DNA from: JBBSDP01 sp963754335
GTDB taxonomy: Bacteria > Planctomycetota > Phycisphaerae > Tepidisphaerales > Tepidisphaeraceae
NCBI GenBank assembly: GCA_963754335.1
Contig: CAVWFQ010000005.1
Location: forward strand, 124,001 to 188,000
Reading direction: 5' to 3'
DNA length: 64,000 nucleotides
Under the pieces are notes generated by a model. The model did not search any database. It saw nothing but the letters and a program-made list of their open reading frames with translations, and was not told the DNA's origin. Numbering within the stretch: the stretch's first letter is position 1; the number at the start of each line of letters is the position of its first letter. The translations under genes were made by a program, and so were the position numbers. Positions 35,955-43,049 of the stretch are shown in pieces.

Positions 35955-36283
35955 AAACCAACCGCGAAGGCGCGAAGACGCGAAGGGCAGCGCGAAGAAA
36001 TGCCCAAGAGAATGGCCACAGAGACCGCTGAGGGGCACAGAGATCACAGAGGCATTTCATCGAAACCGACGGCCCTTTCTTCGCGACCGATGATTACGAA
36101 TTAATATTTTAATTGACCTGTCTCTTATCAGGTCAGTGCCGATTTATGTTCGAATCGTCCAAGCGTCGGCGGCGTGCTGCGTCTCGGTGATCTCTGTGCT
36201 CCTCAGTGATCTCCGTGGCCATTTCCTTTGATCCATTCTGCTTCGCGTTTTCCTTCGCGTCTTCGCGCCTTCGCGGTTGGTTT
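35955..36283. repeat. Very long word-type inverted repeat
   Basis: CGCGAAGGCGCGAAGACGCG near 35963 onwards, then CCACAGAGACC and CACAGAGATCACAGAGG, are complemented in reverse order by TGATCTCTGTGCTCCTCAGT near 36189 and CTTCGCGTCTTCGCGCCTTC near 36255. Arms are about 95 bases with many mismatches. The centre is A+T-rich with AATTAATATTTTAATT and the small stem GACCTGTCTCTTATCAGGTC. No gene in 35878-36309. Confidence 0.8.
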
Positions 36284-36309
36284 GATTCGAATCGTACGGC
36301 GTGTCTCGA

Positions 36310-36996
36310 TCACACCGGCGATCCCGGCGCCAGCACCACCCGCGGGCGGATCGATCGGATCCGTTCGGCAAGCGTCTGCTGCTGGGCGAAGATTTCCCGG
36401 TTCACCGAATTCATCGCCCGGTCGTCGGCGCGATAGATGTCGCCGGTGAGAGTGCGGGCGATGGCCGACTCGACGAATTCGATTCGCGCGGTCTCCTGCC
36501 ATTCCGACCGCACGACGACATTGATGCCGCCGTCTCCGTAAGTGAGCAGGCCCCATCGTGCCGGAAGGTCTTTCTTCTGGATGATGCCCGCGGGCGCCAG
36601 CACATAATGCAGATTCGCCATCGGCTGCATGAGGCAGGCGGCGAACTTCCCCAGCCCCAGCGTTTGCCGAAGGGGATTGCCACGTTTTTTCTTTTTACTG
36701 CGCAGGTTTCGTTCGCGTTCGAGCAGCGAGAGCGTGAGCTGTCCGTCATCGGAGCGGTCGCGGAGAAAATCAGCGCGCGACGCCTTGCACTCGACAAAAC
36801 AGACCTGCGGCAGCTCGCGGGGGATGAACAGGTAATTCTGGTACGGCCGAAACAATCCCGTTCCGACCGCATCCACGATTCCGAGCGGCCGCAGGCGGAC
36901 TTCCGCGGCGATGCATCGGTATCCCATTCGGAAGAGCCAGCGGCACGCCTCTTTTTTCAACGTCTTGTGCAGATCGGTTTCGCCGGGCACGCGCAC
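36310..36996 (-). CDS. MmcB-like protein with nuclease-type fold
   Basis: 228 residues. Residues 1-90 show LKKEACRWLFRMGYRCIAAE, DAVGTGLFRPYQ and CFVECKASRADFLRD. The D-x(n)-ExK order with the SRADFxxD tail is that of MmcB-like DNA-repair proteins of the PD-(D/E)xK superfamily. The rest (YYVLAPAGIIQKKDLPARWG-like block LHYVLAPAGIIQKKDLPARW, then LTYGDGGINVVVRSEW) also follows that family, which ends with a GLL..D..G strand pair. The last 60 residues are unmatched. DNA cleavage or damage processing is inferred. Divergent from the ligase-like locus. Confidence 0.6.
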   Translation of the reverse strand: MRVPGETDLHKTLKKEACRWLFRMGYRCIAAEVRLRPLGIVDAVGTGLFRPYQNYLFIPRELPQVCFVECKASRADFLRDRSDDGQLTLSLLERERNLRSKKKKRGNPLRQTLGLGKFAACLMQPMANLHYVLAPAGIIQKKDLPARWGLLTYGDGGINVVVRSEWQETARIEFVESAIARTLTGDIYRADDRAMNSVNREIFAQQQTLAERIRSIRPRVVLAPGSPV

Positions 36997-37005
36997 TCCT
37001 TTGCG

Positions 37006-37147
37006 GTGGCACCGCCGCCCTCGGCGGTGTTCGAATCATGTAGCACAGCCGCCCTCGGCTGTGGTCGACCGGAAGGTCGAAACCTTGCGGACACACTGTG
37101 GTTTACTTCCGCCTTCGGCGGAACACAGCCGAGGGCGGCTGTGCTAC
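37006..37147. repeat. Composite palindrome (family B), second copy
   Basis: Contains GTGGCACCGCCGCCCTCGGC, TAGCACAGCCGCCCTCGGCT and ACAGCCGAGGGCGGCTGTGC in the same order as the copy at 18169-18304, with variant inner stems (TTCCGCCTTCGGCGGAA). It starts right at the 5' end of the MmcB-like gene. Confidence 0.85.
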
Positions 37148-37283
37148 ATAAAGAAATTGGCTCGGACCGATGGGCAACCCAACAACGGTCGCGCAAACGC
37201 GGCTCGAGCCAATCACAGCCGATGCGAACATTTCGCTTGCCAAGCCTTTGGCAAGCGAGGAGCACTATACGCAATGTCTGTTT

Positions 37284-37517
37284 TGCTTCAACGCCTGGGT
37301 CGCGTTCGCCCGGCTGCACGATCACGTTTTGTGTAAGGATGTCGCCTGCCTGGCGCAGAACTGGCGCGCGTCGAGTCCCTTGGTGGAGAAGGGTTGATGC
37401 TTCGCCAGCCCGGCTCAAAATATGAGGCGGGCCGGTCCGCGACACTTCTGAAGGTGAAAACGTTTCACGACGCCGAGGCGGTCGTCGTCGGCCACCAGGC
37501 CGGCGCGGGGAGACAAA
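37284..37517 (+). pseudogene. Remnant of an ATP-dependent DNA ligase, cut by a repeat array
   Basis: The frame reading ARLHDHVLCKDVACL and, after one frame change near 37355, AELARVESLGGEGLMLRQPG and SATLLKVKTFHDAEAVVVGH is the middle of an ATP-dependent DNA ligase: EGLMLR is nucleotidyltransferase motif IV and LLKVK motif V. There is no KxDG segment upstream and the frame runs straight into the repeat array at 37518, so both ends are missing. It is a broken gene lying in front of the locus that carries another ligase-like protein. The sequence 37148-37283 holds no recognised part of it. Confidence 0.72.
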
Positions 37518-37793
37518 GGAGCCGCGCACGCAGTAAGCGGGAATGTTGTCCCCTTTCCCGAGCGCTTTCCCGCTTACTTTTGGAGGAGCCGCGCACGCAG
37601 TAAGCGGGAATGTTGTCCCCTTTCCCGAGCGTTTTCCCGCTTGCTTTTGGAGGAGCCGCGCACACAGTAAGCGGGAATGTTGTCCCCTTTCCCGAGCGCT
37701 TTCCCGCTTGCTTTTGGAGGAGCCGCGCACGCAGTAAGCGGGAATGTTGTCCCGTTTCCCGAGCGCTTTCCCGCTTACTTCGTGCGCGGCTCT
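37518..37793. repeat. Four-unit palindromic repeat array (family A)
   Basis: Four 67-base units, each GGAGCCGCGCACGCAGTAAG then CGGGAATGTTGTCCC and GAGCGCTTTCCCGCTTAC. The last unit ends CTTACTTCGTGCGCGGCTC, complementing the array start, as in the array at 3571-3800. Units differ by one to four bases. No spacers of CRISPR type. It replaces the rest of the DNA ligase frame. Confidence 0.88.
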
Positions 37794-37842
37794 CTGGGTA
37801 CAGTTTGACTCAAACCATTTTCCCCGTTTCAATTCGTTGATC

Positions 37843-38457
37843 ATGGCAAAGCCGCTGGTGCTCACCTTTGGCGGATGCGATCTGCCCTTCACGCTGGACA
37901 AAGTGGAGCGCTCCGACCTGTACGGATTCATCGAGGTCGAAACGCTGGACGAATCGGGGCGCAAGTGCACGCTGGCGACGCTGGCCGACGACGGCAAAAG
38001 CATCATTCTCTCCGGCGGAACCGCCATGGTGACGCTCTCCCCCGACGGCAACTGGATCGAAAAAAAGACCCTCGTGCCGACGGACCATCAGGGCCAGCGC
38101 ATCGTGCCGGTGACTTCCTCTTACGCCGCCCCTGTCCCGCTCGAACGAACCGCAACGATCGAGGAATATCTGAGCCACGACATTCGCGCCGTCTATCAGA
38201 TCAGCAGCGCCGCCGACTGTTCCGCGCTGATGGCCGAACTGAAAAAGGGAACGATCTACCAGTTCTCCTATTCGTTCCGCGGCGGGCTGGAGCCAGATAG
38301 TGGTTTTCTGCTGCTGGCGGCGGACGGGACGCCCTTCCTGGCGATCGGCTGCCCCACCAAACTGGAATTCGTCGGCTTCGAACAAAGCGCTGCAATCGCC
38401 GGCGATGAGGAAGGCGCCGGCGAAGATGAGGACTCCGTCGATTTTGGCATGATGTGA
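37843..38457 (+). CDS. Unknown protein at the head of the ligase-like locus
   Basis: 204 residues, acidic at the end (GDEEGAGEDEDSVDFGMM). No family recognised. It is rich in beta-strand-like segments (LVLTFGGCDLPFTLDKVERS, GFLLLAADGTPFLAIGCPTK), without Cys pairs or membrane segments, so probably cytoplasmic. ATG 37843 begins a compact chain; the upstream open frame is the repeat array and is rejected. First of several plus-strand genes that probably act together. Function unknown. Confidence 0.6.
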   Translation: MAKPLVLTFGGCDLPFTLDKVERSDLYGFIEVETLDESGRKCTLATLADDGKSIILSGGTAMVTLSPDGNWIEKKTLVPTDHQGQRIVPVTSSYAAPVPLERTATIEEYLSHDIRAVYQISSAADCSALMAELKKGTIYQFSYSFRGGLEPDSGFLLLAADGTPFLAIGCPTKLEFVGFEQSAAIAGDEEGAGEDEDSVDFGMM

Positions 38458-38504
38458 TTGAAGCGTTCAAAGACGTTTTCAGAATCGGTCTGCTTTGCCA
38501 CGCC

Positions 38505-38545
38505 GGGTCCTGCGGACCCGGATCCGGGTCCACAGGAGCGGACGT
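38505..38545. repeat. GGGTCC palindrome
   Basis: CCGGGTCCTGCGGACCCGGA with ATCCGGGTCCACAGG. Near-copies are at 22858-22880 and 59874-59924. It sits between the two unknown genes. Confidence 0.7.
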
Positions 38546-38568
38546 GAGAGGAGTTGTGAAACGATTCC

Positions 38569-39291
38569 ATGGGAACCATCAACCTATCCAACAGCAAAGG
38601 ACGCGACGCCATCTGCGGCGCGCAGACCGTTAAAAAACCCCTGAAGGTGCGATGGCTCGACGAGCACGGCCGCCAGATTCAATCATCGCGCCTGATGAAA
38701 TCGGATCTGCAGCATGATGTGGCGGCGCTGGAAGCCAGGGCCGGCGGGCGCGAGAAGATCGCGCAGATGCTCGTTGAATCGGATCCTGAAATCGACATGG
38801 AGGCGTTCGGCTCGGTGCTGAAAGAGACCAGCCGGGTCTTCATCGATCCCGACGGCAAGATCGTTCACCGCGTCCGCCAGTTTGAGGTCATCCGCAATCC
38901 CGACGGCAGCGAGCGCGAGCGCCGCCCGCGCAAGGTCGCGCTGCCGAATGCCGCCACCGAAACGCCGCTGAAGTGGTCCGGCAAGCTGATGAAGAAAAAA
39001 GAGGTCTACAACAAATTTGTTTTTGCCGGCAAGCGCCAGATCGTCCACGTCAACGGCCTGACCTACGACTTCCTTCACGGGATGGCCAAAGAGCTGGAGG
39101 CGACGGAAAGCCTGATGCTGCTCGGCAGCGGCCCGAAGGGAAATCAGCCGCTGGTGCTCCAGCGCGGCGGGCAGCAATATCGCGGATTTCTCGAAGGGCG
39201 AACGCAGGGAGACAAATACTGCCTGATCCTGCACCTTTCCAACATGGAGTTGAAGCCGGCCCCGGCGCCCGCCCCGGCAAAAGGTGACTAA
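38569..39291 (+). CDS. Unknown basic protein upstream of the ligase-like gene
   Basis: 240 residues with many Lys/Arg, and a Pro/Ala tail (PAPAPAPAKGD). Segments VRWLDEHGRQIQSSRLMKSD, RVRQFEVIRNPDGSERERRP and KWSGKLMKKKEVYNKFVFAG suggest a small nucleic-acid-binding or scaffold protein, but no domain is recognised. The middle DGKIVHRVRQFEVI and later KRQIVHVNGLTYDFLHGMAK look like two related strands-plus-helix units. Start ATG 38569. Followed by a 101-base direct repeat and the ligase-like gene. Confidence 0.6.
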   Translation: MGTINLSNSKGRDAICGAQTVKKPLKVRWLDEHGRQIQSSRLMKSDLQHDVAALEARAGGREKIAQMLVESDPEIDMEAFGSVLKETSRVFIDPDGKIVHRVRQFEVIRNPDGSERERRPRKVALPNAATETPLKWSGKLMKKKEVYNKFVFAGKRQIVHVNGLTYDFLHGMAKELEATESLMLLGSGPKGNQPLVLQRGGQQYRGFLEGRTQGDKYCLILHLSNMELKPAPAPAPAKGD

Positions 39292-39320
39292 ATGACCTTG
39301 CGCGAACATGCACCGTCGAA

Positions 39321-39493
39321 TCAACTTTTAGCCGCTGTCCCGAAGGGCAGCGTCACAACCGCGTGTTCGCGTACTCGCGCACGCTCATTTAGATGATGTC
39401 GCACGAACGTGTACCTACTCATCAACTTTTTAGCCGCTGTCCCGCAGGGCAGCGTCACCACCGCGCATGCGCGTACTCACGCACGCTCATTTA
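39321..39493. repeat. Direct repeat of about 70 bases, period 101
   Basis: TTAGCCGCTGTCCCGAAGGG with AGCGTCACAACCGCG and TACTCGCGCACGCTCATTTA at 39321-39391 recurs at 39422-39493 with few changes. The second copy ends four bases before the ATG of the ligase-like gene, so it forms its entire upstream region. Each copy contains a CTGTCCCG(A/C)AGGGCAG stem. Confidence 0.8.
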
Positions 39494-39496
39494 ATT

Positions 39497-40960
39497 ATGG
39501 CAACCAACACCCTCCTGGATCCATCGCGACTTCAGATCCTGTTCGGCTCGTACGGCGTCGGCAAGGCGCAGTGCCTGGCCGATCCGTTCGTACCACTCAA
39601 GGCGCAGGAATACCGGCGCAATCTCGGCTCGCGCATGCAGCCGCTCGATCGGGCATCGGTCCCGGAAAAGCTGCCGGCGTGCGATTGCTTCGTGAGCCGC
39701 AAGATCGACGGCGAACACACGCTCCTCCTGATCAAGAATAACGAATGCGTCTCGGTCAATCCCGGCGGCGTGGTGCGCATGGGATTGCCCTTCATGCAGG
39801 AAGCGGTCGAGCTGCTCGGCAAGACCAAACACAAGCAGATGCTCCTGGCCGGCGAGCTCTATCTCGCCCGCACCGACCGCCGTCCGCGCGTGCACGATGT
39901 TTCCCGCGCGGCGCGCCTCCCGGAATCGCAGACCGATCTGGATCAACTCCAGTTTGCGGTCTTCGACATTCTCGATATCGACGACAAGCCCGCGCCGCTC
40001 GCATACGCGGAGGTCTTCAAGAAGATCGAATCGGTCTTCAAATCCGGCAAGCGCATTCACCCGGTGGAAACCGCCCGTGCCAAGACGATCGATGAGGTGA
40101 TCAAGCTCTTCGAAAAATGGGTCGATACGGACGGCGCCGAAGGGCTCGTCGTCCGATCCGACAGCGGCGGGCAATTCAAGATCAAGCCGCGCATTTCACT
40201 CGACGTGGCGGTGCTCGGCTTTACCGAAGGGGTCGATGACCGAATGGGCATGATCCACGACGTGCTCGTCGGCCTGATGCGCAAGGACGAAAGCTTCCAC
40301 ATCCTCGGTCGCGTCGGCGGCGGATTCAGCGAAGATGAGCGCCGCGCCTGGCTCAGCGACCTCAAGGACATGGCCGCCCACAGCGACTACGCCGAGGTCA
40401 ACGACTCGGTCGCCTACCAGATGGTCCGCCCGGAATGGGTGATTGAAATCTCCTGTCTAGACCTGGTCAGCCAGAACACGCGCGGCGCGACCGTGGACCG
40501 GATGGTGCTTGGATTCGACGCGCCCGGAAACAGGTATCAGTCGATTCGCCGGCTGCCGCTGGCCAGCCCGATTTCCCCCAATTTCATCCGGCGCCGCGAC
40601 GACAAGGCGGTTCGCCACGCCGACCTGCGCCTGCACCAGGTCGGCGAGGTGGTCGAAATTCCGATGATGGATCGGGACGCCCGCCAGCTCTCCTCCCCGA
40701 AGAGCCAGATGCTTCAGCGCGAGGTTTTCACCAAGACGCTCAAGGGAAACCTGATGGTCCGCAAGCTGCTCCTCTGGAAAACCAACAAGGAATCCGAGGG
40801 TAATTTCCCGGCCTACGTCGCGTATCTCACCGACTTCAGCCCGAATCGAGCGGCGCCGCTCGATCGGGATATTCGCGTGAGCAATTCCAAAGAGCAGATC
40901 GAATCGCTACTAGCGGAAATGAAAGCGGAATACATTGTCAAAGGATGGGCTCCGGCCTGA
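39497..40960 (+). CDS. ATP-dependent ligase-like covalent nucleotidyltransferase
   Basis: 487 residues. Motif I is RKIDGEHTLLL with the would-be adenylated Lys69 (KxDG); motif III-type LLAGELYLAR at 117-126 with FDILDID at 156-162; motif IV EGLVVRS near 215; motif V FKIKPR near 227. This is the complete catalytic order of ATP-dependent polynucleotide ligases. The 250-residue C-terminal part (KMIHDVLVGLMRKDE-like MIHDVLVGLMRKDESFHILG, then RVGGGFSEDERRAWLSDL) may hold an OB-type domain; the last 150 residues are unmatched. DNA or RNA joining is plausible; the substrate is unknown. Its end overlaps the upstream region of the next gene, which begins 10 bases after the stop. Confidence 0.75.
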   Translation: MATNTLLDPSRLQILFGSYGVGKAQCLADPFVPLKAQEYRRNLGSRMQPLDRASVPEKLPACDCFVSRKIDGEHTLLLIKNNECVSVNPGGVVRMGLPFMQEAVELLGKTKHKQMLLAGELYLARTDRRPRVHDVSRAARLPESQTDLDQLQFAVFDILDIDDKPAPLAYAEVFKKIESVFKSGKRIHPVETARAKTIDEVIKLFEKWVDTDGAEGLVVRSDSGGQFKIKPRISLDVAVLGFTEGVDDRMGMIHDVLVGLMRKDESFHILGRVGGGFSEDERRAWLSDLKDMAAHSDYAEVNDSVAYQMVRPEWVIEISCLDLVSQNTRGATVDRMVLGFDAPGNRYQSIRRLPLASPISPNFIRRRDDKAVRHADLRLHQVGEVVEIPMMDRDARQLSSPKSQMLQREVFTKTLKGNLMVRKLLLWKTNKESEGNFPAYVAYLTDFSPNRAAPLDRDIRVSNSKEQIESLLAEMKAEYIVKGWAPA

Positions 40961-40970
40961 AGGGGGTCAA

Positions 40971-43031
40971 TTGTCAAAGGCAACCGATCGCGTGCTAAAG
41001 GCTCTCCTCGGGAAGACTGTCGTCTTTGACGGCAAGTTCGATTTTGGCCAGTTGCAGCGGCTCACCGCGATGGCCGAAGCGCAGCAGGGAGTCATCGCTG
41101 TAGAAATCGACGCCAATACGAATTACCTCGTGCTGGCGGATTTATCGGCGGGAAAGACGATCCAGAAAAAGGCGGCTTCGCTCAACGCCAGGGGAGCGAG
41201 TCTGCAGGTCATCGACGCCGATGCATTCCGCGAGCTCGTCCAGCCGACCACCGGGCAAGTCGCCGATCTGATTCGTGGCGGAAAGGAAAATGCCGCCGTT
41301 TTGTTTAAGGCCCTCGGTGATCAGCAGGTTGCTTACGGCGCGCCGCCACCGCCGATCGTCACCTTCACGGGGGAAAATTTTGACCGAGCCGATCTCAGCG
41401 GTTTTGCGTTCACCATGGTCGCCTTCGACCATTGCTCCTTCGCAGGGGCGTTGCTGTCTGGCACTCACTTCGAATCCGCGACCGATTGCGATTTCAGCCG
41501 CGCCAGCGGTGAAGCGCCCGCATTCGAGCGAATCCTCGGCAGCCGCTTCGTGGAAGCGAAGCTCAAAGGGGCGGTCATTCATTCCCATCTGGAAAATTGC
41601 GACTTCACATCGGCCCAGATGGAGGGCGCCACATTCTCCGAGCAATTCTGGGCCTCGCGCGGCAGCGCATCCCCCGCACTCCGGAGCCGTGTTCAAGTCG
41701 GCGAACCTGCGCAAATCACGATTCGAGCTGGTTCGGCTTCGGCGCCGAATTTTGAGGGGGCCGACCTGTCGGAGAGCGCCTGGATTTCGTGTCTGCTCGA
41801 TTCCGCCAACTTCAGCAGCGCATCGCTCAAGTCCGCAATGATGATCGCCGGCGAAGCCCGCAGTGCCAATTTCGACGGCGCTGCGCTTAACGATGCCAAC
41901 TTCGCCGAGGCCGATCTGACCAACGCCTCCTTCGTGGGCGCCGATCTGGAGAACTGCAATTTTCGTGGGGCCAAACTCGGCGGAGCGGCGATCGATCGGG
42001 CCCGCGACTTCAATCGGGATAACAGTCGCGCCGCTGCAGCCGGCCCCGTCCTGACCGAACTGGATACCGTTGCCGCGCAGGCGGGGCGCATCAAGATCTC
42101 GTTCCGCGTCGAGATGGGACCGGACGCAGATGGAATGGAATTTGGCATCGACACTACGGGCCTGAAATACGGCTGGGGTGTGCAAATCCCGCAGGCCTTT
42201 TTCGGCGCACTGCATCGTCGTCAACAAAGGTCAGGCGGATTCGCCGACGCCATGATTCGTCTGGCAAATATCGTCGGAAACCACAAGGTGCGATTCGGCA
42301 CGCTCGAAGTCCAGAGCACCAAATCCCCCAAAACCGGCAAGGAACTGCGCGAACTCCTCCTCAACGGCATCAGCGAAGCCTTCGCGCAGCCATTGCCCCC
42401 GGCCGAAGAGTTGGCGGCGGCAACCAAGGCGTATCGTGAGCAATCACGCGAGCAGGGCGCCGCCGATCGCGAACGCCGCGAAGCCGCGAAGAAGCTGGCC
42501 GAAAAGCAAAAGCTGACTGCACAAAAGCAGATCGCGAAGAAGATCGCCAAGGAAGTCGGCAAAGTCACCGACATCGGTTCATTCCTCAAGGCATTGGAAC
42601 TGCGCGTCGACAAGGCGAAGATCGACAAAGCCACCAAGATGCTCAAGGCGGAGCGCTTCAAGCTCTTCAACGACGTGGCGGAGACGCATCTGGCCGGCGT
42701 GGTGAAAAGCCAGACTGACCCTGACCTGGTCTACGCCTGCCGGATCGAAGCCGACGGCGCTTACGCCTGCTGCACGCAGAACCTCAACATCTGTGGCGGG
42801 CTTCGCGGCTCCATCTGCAAGCACCTTCTGGTGCTGATCATCGGCCTGGTGAAAGCCGGCGAACTTGATCCATCCATAATCGACGAGTGGGTTTCTAAAT
42901 CCAACGACACCAAGCCGGCATTGAACAAGGAGACCATGGGGGAGATTTTTATCCGCTACAAAGGCGCAGAAGCCGGCGAAGTGGACTGGCGGCCGACGGA
43001 AACCGTGCCGGAAGATTATTATGCGGTGTGA
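40971..43031 (+). CDS. BRCT + pentapeptide-repeat + SWIM zinc-finger protein 1
   Basis: 686 residues from TTG 40971 (AAGGGGG five bases upstream; an in-frame TTG at 40935 is possible). Residues 8-90 (LLGKTVVFDGKFDFGQLQRL, NTNYLVLADLSAGKTIQKKA) are a BRCT-like domain. From about 130 to 345, pentapeptide repeats appear in two blocks (FDRADLSGFAF; NFDGAALNDANFAEADLTNA). A Lys/Ala/Glu-rich helix follows at 480-550. A SWIM-type zinc motif ends the chain: ACCTQNLNICGGLRGSICKH near 598-617, with CKH-LL as in SWIM. BRCT and SWIM both occur in DNA-repair proteins; the combined architecture is new to me. A homologue lies next door. Confidence 0.72.
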   Translation: MSKATDRVLKALLGKTVVFDGKFDFGQLQRLTAMAEAQQGVIAVEIDANTNYLVLADLSAGKTIQKKAASLNARGASLQVIDADAFRELVQPTTGQVADLIRGGKENAAVLFKALGDQQVAYGAPPPPIVTFTGENFDRADLSGFAFTMVAFDHCSFAGALLSGTHFESATDCDFSRASGEAPAFERILGSRFVEAKLKGAVIHSHLENCDFTSAQMEGATFSEQFWASRGSASPALRSRVQVGEPAQITIRAGSASAPNFEGADLSESAWISCLLDSANFSSASLKSAMMIAGEARSANFDGAALNDANFAEADLTNASFVGADLENCNFRGAKLGGAAIDRARDFNRDNSRAAAAGPVLTELDTVAAQAGRIKISFRVEMGPDADGMEFGIDTTGLKYGWGVQIPQAFFGALHRRQQRSGGFADAMIRLANIVGNHKVRFGTLEVQSTKSPKTGKELRELLLNGISEAFAQPLPPAEELAAATKAYREQSREQGAADRERREAAKKLAEKQKLTAQKQIAKKIAKEVGKVTDIGSFLKALELRVDKAKIDKATKMLKAERFKLFNDVAETHLAGVVKSQTDPDLVYACRIEADGAYACCTQNLNICGGLRGSICKHLLVLIIGLVKAGELDPSIIDEWVSKSNDTKPALNKETMGEIFIRYKGAEAGEVDWRPTETVPEDYYAV

Positions 43032-43049
43032 GTCGGCCAGCGGAGTCGG

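Noticed and set aside
37518..37793. CRISPR array
   Set aside because: Units follow each other without unique spacers, each unit is palindromic and 67 bases long, and no cas gene is near.
36957..38051. Long minus-strand open frame
   Set aside because: It crosses two repeat elements, the ligase remnant and the start of a plus-strand gene. The peptide is repetitive.
40935..40970. Earlier TTG start for BRCT-SWIM protein 1
   Set aside because: It overlaps the end of the ligase-like gene, while TTG 40971 has a strong ribosome site at the right distance.
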